Shown in pieces: positions 59,069-64,000 of a DNA stretch of 64,000 bases; the stretch's first letter is position 1, and each line of letters starts with the position of its first letter. This stretch comes from Erinaceus europaeus (Eukaryota > Chordata > Mammalia > Eulipotyphla > Erinaceidae), in assembly GCF_950295315.1 (NCBI RefSeq), contig NC_080175.1, positions 87,134,161 through 87,198,160 on the forward strand, written 5' to 3'. The position numbers and the translations under genes are program-made. Under the pieces are notes generated by a model. It was not told the DNA's origin. It did not search any database and saw only the letters and a list, made by a program, of their open reading frames with translations.

Positions 59069-60030
59069 ACAGTTGATTATATTTTTCATATGTCTTTAGT
59101 GCAGAAGATTATACAATCAAGCTTATGTCCAGGAAACTGATACAGAGAATTACTATGACACATATTTAACCATGTCAGAGTATTAATAAATACTTGGATA
59201 TCTAATTAGATAGACCTTATATCCAACTATTCATACGAACAAAAGGCAATTTCTACTTTTGGGAATTGATGTGGGGTCAAAGATCACATTTCAGATAAAT
59301 AATTAAATCTCATTGAGTGGGAAATTGTTTATTTCTAATATTTGCACAATTTTCATCTTTATTGGACTGTGTATATGGGTAAAAAAAGTAAAATCTTTGC
59401 CTTGATATGGATTATTCTCTTTCATATATCCCTATGATGACCTCTAAGACTTAACAAATTAGTGACAATAAATAGTATAGAAGCCAAGAGAAAGAGAGGA
59501 GGCAGAGGAGGAGAAAGAACAGACTGAACTGAAATATTAGTTCTCATAGTAAAGTTGAAATAAGTTTTCTATAAGCAATTTAATTTTATTACAAGAACTA
59601 CCAAAGTATACAAGACAACATATATGCAGTAAAGTTACTGTGGAAAAAAAAATTGAGTACGTTTAAGTTTAAAATGTATTAGCTATTTCTTAAAAGAAGA
59701 AAAATGGACTGTTTCAAATGTTTCACAAATAACTATATTTGTCTCTCTGGAAAATAATTACTGGAAGAGATACAGTTTTAAAATGTCAAAAGTATGATAA
59801 ATAAAGTGTGAATTCACAAAATGTGTCAAAAATTCCACACAATTGAGGAAGCTGAAATTCAGACTTCTGTTCTAAAATGATTTTAGAAAAAATAATTCAT
59901 GAGATATTATTCAATCTATGCTTAAATAAGAAAAATTAGATGCAAATCTGAAAAACTTTAATGTGTTTTGCACAAAGCTGTCACCTAAAGTTATATACTG
60001 GGAACAATTCAGTTCCTCTCATTAAAAATT
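59069..60030. other. CADM2: Unique AT-rich intronic sequence
   Basis: Nothing recognised. Confidence 0.5.
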
Positions 60031-60453
60031 TAAAAGAAGGGAGTCAAGATGACTACATGAAAACAACATCTAGGCTAATTCTCAAGAAATCTCATCAGAT
60101 CCTAGCATTTCTGAATGGAAGCAGGCCTTCCAGGCCCCCTGTAGGAGAGAAACTACGGAAAAAAAAAAAAAGGCAAAAAGAAACAAACCCACAGAACAAA
60201 ATTATAACCCATTTATGAATTGGCAACAGAGTACTGGAAAGGAAAAAGGAGAGCCAGAGTATTGAGTCTTCCAACTGCATCCCCTCCATCCCCCAGCACA
60301 GAAGCAGCTTATTTTGGGAACCAGAAGCAGTGAGACAGACTTCCTGTGGAGAGCAATTCAATGGGGCAGATTCCAAAATTGAACTTCTTTGAGCATGCAT
60401 CTTCTGTCAGAACACAGGGGTGTGTGTCTGTGACCTTGTTTGACTGAAACTGA
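60031..60453 (+). repeat. Possible L1-type 5'UTR-like leader
   Basis: gggagtcaagatgactac at 60040-60057 resembles the start of mammalian L1 5'UTRs (gggagccaagatggc). The following sequence is more GC-rich than its surroundings and non-coding, with an A12 run at 60160-60171. It leads directly into the LINE-derived ORF. This is a weak similarity, stated as a possibility. Confidence 0.35.
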
Positions 60454-60993
60454 ACTGTAGATAGCCCTCAGCAAGCTGGCATGCTGACCAGTCTGCCCAC
60501 TGAAACAACCAGTCACTCTTACAAGTCAGCCTGTCACTCACCACTGCAGCAGAGAACTGCAAAAATATACGCGGATATCTTCGCCCACCCTGTTCAACGC
60601 TTGATGTCTCGTCACCCAATCTGGTCCCCTACGCCTACACTGAACTTCTCTGTTCCAGTCTCTTGGAAACAGAGCTGGCAGTCAGCTGAGGTCAAGAACA
60701 AACACCTCATCACAGACCCCTGCAAGCGTCAACCCGGCTTTGACCTAGCACGTTATGATCGGGCCCTCCTCAATCGCTATCGAACAGGCCATGGCCGGTG
60801 CGCCGCTATGTTCCATCGCTGGGGAGCCAGAGACTACCCGAACTGCCCCTGCGGCTCCAGACAGACTATGACCCACATAGTCAACGACTGCCACCTCTCC
60901 AGATTCAAAGGAGGTCTCGAAACTTTACATCAGGCTCAACCTGACGCTGTTGACTGGCTACGGAAGAAGGGCAAATGCTAGAAGAAGAAGTGC
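60454..60993 (+). mobile_element. Non-L1 LINE fragment, C-terminal end of RT protein, open frame
   Basis: The frame is open from 60454, with an ATG at 60481, to TAG at 60979-60981 (166 codons from the ATG). The 3' half reads DPCKRQPGFDLARY, LLNRYRTGHGRCAA, HRWGARDYPNCPCG, then QTMTHIVNDC and DAVDWL. RTGHGRC, CxCG, QT.HIV..C and DAVDWL form the usual C-terminal zinc-knuckle tail of non-LTR retrotransposons in many invertebrates, not of L1. A CxC-x7-H-x4-C pattern is intact. The stop is followed by agaagaagaag, like the short 3' microsatellite of CR1/Jockey-type LINEs. About 20 CpGs remain in ~400 bases while flanks are CpG-poor. The catalytic RT domain is absent (5' truncation). The LINE clade is uncertain. 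Confidence 0.8.
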
Positions 60994-61390
60994 AAAAATA
61001 GGCACTTAGACATGTTTTGAGAATGCTTAGATATTTGCAAAGATCATGAGAGAAATCAGTTCAGCAATGTGTAACTTCTATCAGTCTGATGTTGTGAATA
61101 GTGACTGAGTAAGCTTGCACTCTTTTCTGGTTGAAACATGTTACTAGAATAAAAAAGGGGAGGGAGGTTAGTCACAGTTGGAAACCTGAGAAACTCTACT
61201 GGTTGACAATGTTAAAAGACCAACCTTCTATAGACACTTAATGAAGACATGGCTGAGGGGCTTTGCTCTTATAAAGATCATTCTGCCGACCGAGAAAAGA
61301 CATAAACAGTGGATTTCTGCAGTTAATGTTCACTACCAAAGCGACATAGAAGAAAACGTGAAAAACGTTATTGTTCATGAAGTCACTTAC
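60994..61390. other. CADM2: Intronic sequence between LINE fragment and CADM2 exon
   Basis: About 400 bases, with no recognised element. The splice donor of the exon lies at its right end. Confidence 0.5.
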
Positions 61391-61481
61391 AGTGGCTTTC
61401 CTTTGGATTCACAAGTCAAAATTAAGGGCTGTCCTTCTTGTGGAAAAGGAGTGGATGGTATAATCTTAACTGATGGTGTAT
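61391..61481 (-). CDS. CADM2: CADM2 exon: first half of Ig domain 3
   Basis: The minus strand reads (Y)TPSVKIIPSTPFPQEG, then QPLILTCESKGKP(L): 29 full codons with split codons at both ends, matching mammalian CADM2 as I recall it. It gives the linker after Ig2 and the B-strand cysteine (LTCES) of Ig3, paired with the YRC cysteine encoded at 51478-51656. The acceptor is tatttttctag|AT (phase 1) and the donor CCACT|gtaagtg (phase 2), joining the next exon as CT|G = Leu. The opposite strand happens to be open for 98 codons (61241-61534), but that frame is an antisense shadow. Confidence 0.97.
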
Positions 61482-62586
61482 CTAGAAAAATAATTGAAAA
61501 AAGATTATTAAGAAAGACCATTAAACTCATTTAAAACTACATATTTAATAATTGTATTTCATACTGCGTGACCAGAGTATTTCTTAAAAGTGTGCCGATT
61601 TATGAAAGACTATTTGACTTGGTGAAACACGGTTTGTAACTTTAAAAAAAAAAAATACCATCCTGCCCATGAAAAGCTAAGAAAAATATCTGAATCTCCT
61701 ATGAGTGCTATTGTTGTATTATTTCTGAAATTTGAATTTAAAAGTGAAATTGCAAAAAGTGGTTCAGATGAATATCAAGTATTTCATACAATTGTTTCTT
61801 CAACTATTTATAGATGCCTATGAATGCTATTATTATAGGCTGAATGCATTTATATGCATTTGAATAACAACCCTCTTATTGTTGTAGGAATACCAGTGAC
61901 TCAAAATAAGGAAACCACAAAAAACTCAAGATCAACTGTCTCACAAACATGATGCAGAATCTCTTTGACAGTACAGTAGTGCAGCACACAGAGCAGGCTA
62001 CTTGCTTCAGAGTTAGAAATCACCTATAGAACGTAACTACTAATTATTAATAAAAAAGTTATAGGTGTTAGAACATAATTGTTGCATAACTGCTTTATTC
62101 TATCTAATAACAAAATCATTCCTCGTGAAATAGTGCTTTGCAGACATTTGCATTTATAATACTGGGCTGAGTAATATTCTTAAATCAACATGAAAATACA
62201 CATTTCATAGAAGCAATCGAGTGTCCCTAATGAAATAAGTTAAATACACTCAGTGCTTTATAAGACCGCTAGTCCTGCATTGTGTGGCCTATCTCAACGT
62301 GGCATTGTGTTCCTTTCATTACTGTACATCACCCACAAAAAAAGAATAACTACAAATAATGCATTCTGAAATCTACAGATAATCACACTTATTTTCACTC
62401 TTCTTTTAGTTGTGAAAGAAGATGAACAACCCTGGGGATATATTTACTCTCTGACTAGACATCAGTTAATAATGTTAGTTGTTCAGTTTTTAGGTTAGTT
62501 GTATCAGGAAAATATTAAAATGTACTATGTACAGAACAATAAGCTATAGTTCCCAGGAAGGCCTTATAGCACAGCTATAAATAGTT

Positions 62587-62792
62587 TTTTTTTTAAATAT
62601 TTATTTTATTTATTTATTCCCTTTTGTTGCCCTTGTTGTTTTATTGTTGTAGTTATTATTGTTGTTGTCGTTGTTGGATAGGACAGAGAGAAATGGAGAG
62701 AGGAGGGGAAGACAGAGAGGAGGCGAGAAAGATAGACACCTGCAGACCTGCTTCACCGCCTGTGAAGCGACTCCCCTGCAGGTGGAGAGCCG
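62587..62792 (-). mobile_element. 5'-truncated main-type SINE, with TSD
   Basis: The body and tail are nearly perfect, but the element stops at ggctctccacctgcagg (minus), lacking the whole tRNA head. tataaatagtttt lies on both sides, so the truncation happened at insertion. Confidence 0.94.
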
Positions 62793-63241
62793 TATAAATA
62801 GTTTTAAAATGCATTTTCTCAAACTGTATATAAGAAAGTACATTACAAAATAAACAGTAATATTCAGATACATACTGTATATATACATCTATGCTAAATA
62901 ACTGCAGCATGACATAACCCAGAAGAAACAAAATAACTTGAACAAGGATAGCACATAATTAGAATTTTAGCTACTAGCAAAATAGTAGTACAGTAAGGAA
63001 TCAAAACATATGTCACAATTTTTCTATTATGTTTGAGGATTCAGATATTGACTAGAATAATCATATATTTTGTTTTCAAAGCAAAACATTTTAAAATATT
63101 TATTTATTTATTCCTTTTTGTTGCCCTTGTTGTTTTATTGTTGTAGTTATTACTGTTATTAATGTTGTCATTGTTGGATAGGATAGAGAGAAATGGAGAG
63201 AGGAGGGGAAGACGGAGAGAGGGAAAGAAAGGCAGATACCT

Positions 63242-63524
63242 GGGAGTCGGGCTGTAGCGCAGTGGGTTAAGCTCAGATGGCGCAAAGCACAAGGATGGGC
63301 ATAAGGATCCCGGTTCGAACCCCGGCTCCCCACCTGCAGGGGAGTTGCTTCACAGGCGGTGAAGCAGGTCTGCAGGTGTCTATCTTTCTCTCCTCCTCTC
63401 TGTCTTCCCCTCCTCTCTCCATTTCTCTCTGTCCTATCCAACAACAACAACAACAACAATAACTACAACAATAAAACAAGGCCAACAAAAGGGAATAAAT
63501 AAATAAAATAAATATTAAAAAAAA
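63242..63524 (+). mobile_element. Youngest-looking main-type erinaceid SINE
   Basis: Complete: head gggagtcgggctgtagcgcag, A-box around tagcgcagtggg (63255-63266), B-box ggttcgaaccc (63312-63322), body ctccccacctgcaggggag, CT tract, (CAA)n, caaaagggaataaataaa and A12 tail. The flanking duplication appears perfect. An intact split pol III promoter suggests it could still be transcribed, but this is inference. Confidence 0.96.
63255..63322 (+). promoter_or_regulatory. Internal pol III promoter (A and B boxes) of the SINE
   Basis: tagcgcagtggg (A-box) and ggttcgaaccc (B-box, perfect GGTTCGAANCC) are about 57 bases apart, as in tRNA genes. Confidence 0.8.
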
Positions 63525-63769
63525 AAAAGAAAGGCAGATACCTGCAGACCTGCTTCACCACTTGTGAAGTGACCCCCCCCCCCCTGCAGATGGGGAGCCA
63601 GGGGCTCGAACTGGGATCCTTACACTGGTCCTTGCACTTTGCGCTAAGTGCGCTTAACCCGCTGCGCTGCCGCCAGACTCCCAGAAAAATATTTTTAAAG
63701 GTGAAAGAGCAATGTCAATAATAATGCATGGCAACAACTGTAACCAGAAGTACACTGGATATATAGATA

Positions 63770-63950
63770 TATAGAGTTTACTTTTTGTTTTATTAAGTCA
63801 TGGAGAGTGACAGAGAGAGGGAGAGACAGCACATCGACCTTCCCACCATATCATGGTATTCACCTACAGTTTCACCACTGGAACCTGAGTCATATGCATG
63901 GCAAGGAATGTACCTTACCTTGTGAATTACCACTCTACCCCTAGTCTTTT
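63770..63950 (-). mobile_element. Decayed SINE-like fragment
   Basis: Plus-strand ttattaagtcatggagagtg, gacagagagagggagagac and aacctgagtcatatgcatgg look like the reverse of an old tRNA-SINE. Confidence 0.4.
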
Positions 63951-64000
63951 AAATTTTGACAATATTCAGGTTTAATTTTATCCTGACATATAAAAATAAA

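Larger units (their letters stand above)
51657..61390 (-). other. CADM2: CADM2 intron within Ig domain 3
   Basis: Bounded by donor CCACT|gtaagtg at 61390 and acceptor ccaacag at 51657; 9,734 bases. Contains the L1-headed retroposon near 53 kb and the unusual LINE fragment near 60.7 kb. Confidence 0.93.
63091..63682 (-). mobile_element. Main-type SINE interrupted by a younger SINE
   Basis: The outer copy runs 63091-63241 (tail, (CAACAA) domain, CT tract) and resumes at 63525-63682 (body and head gggagtctggcggcagcgc). Its tract aaagaaaggcagatacct is duplicated on both sides of the inner element. Confidence 0.95.
61482..64000 (-). other. CADM2: CADM2 intron upstream of Ig3 (partial)
   Basis: Starts at the acceptor tttttctag and runs off the right edge. 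The Ig2 exon expected next was not found. It holds a truncated SINE, a nested SINE pair and unique AT-rich sequence (61482-62586 and 62793-63090). Confidence 0.88.

Noticed and set aside
61241..61534. 97-codon plus-strand ORF with CPSCGKG-like cysteines
   Set aside because: It is the exact antisense of the CADM2 exon at 61391-61481 plus flanks; the minus strand gives the CADM2 protein with splice sites.
63255..63322. Possible tRNA gene (A and B boxes)
   Set aside because: Part of a SINE head present in dozens of copies; no cloverleaf 3' half.
1..64000. CRISPR arrays, operons, bacterial promoters or defence systems
   Set aside because: Spliced exons, L1/SINE content and base composition show mammalian nuclear DNA; the direct repeats are transposons or microsatellites.

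Overview
The window is vertebrate nuclear DNA from a mammal, almost certainly a hedgehog (Erinaceidae). Two things point there: dozens of copies of the tRNA-headed SINEs typical of that family, and several L1 elements. All of it appears to lie inside one large gene on the minus strand, CADM2 (cell adhesion molecule 2 / SynCAM2, a synaptic immunoglobulin-superfamily adhesion protein). I identified three coding exons by translation, splice sites and matching codon phase. In transcript order they are 61481-61391 (first half of the third Ig domain), 51656-51478 (second half of that Ig domain) and 33761-33642 (Thr/Pro-rich juxtamembrane stalk). The transmembrane/cytoplasmic exons and the Ig1/Ig2 exons are not in the window. 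No other host gene was found.

Everything else is intron: more than 33.6 kb downstream of the stalk exon, 17.7 kb and 9.7 kb between exons, and 2.5 kb upstream. The introns alternate between repeat-rich blocks and long AT-rich unique stretches. Repeat-rich blocks lie at 1-24 kb, 27.5-31.7 kb, 35-41.9 kb, 50-56.5 kb and 62.6-63.7 kb. Unique stretches include 24.2-27.5 kb, 31.7-35.3 kb, 42-44.6 kb, 48-49.9 kb and 56.5-60 kb.

Mobile DNA: a nearly complete L1 (1-5577, plus strand) with both ORFs recognisable but broken; at least four 5'-truncated L1 pieces; two LTR-like sequences of endogenous retrovirus type; an A-tailed dispersed repeat in several copies; and about 45 tRNA-derived SINE copies or fragments in at least four head types. 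Many SINEs are nested, and several have readable target-site duplications.

Most unusual items: (1) a CpG-rich, uninterrupted 166-codon ORF at 60481-60981. It encodes the C-terminal end of a non-LTR retrotransposon that does not look like mammalian L1, followed by a GAA-type tail, and may be horizontally acquired. (2) A ~1 kb minus-strand retroposon (about 52690-53703) that begins with an L1-type 5'UTR and YY1 site, ends in an A tail and is flanked by a repeated target sequence, but has no ORF1 or ORF2. (3) A perfect 168-bp tandem duplication at 27553-27888. (4) A (TTTTG)n tract serving as the polypyrimidine tract of the phase-symmetric stalk exon. All identities come from reading the sequence and from memory of the families; no database search was run.
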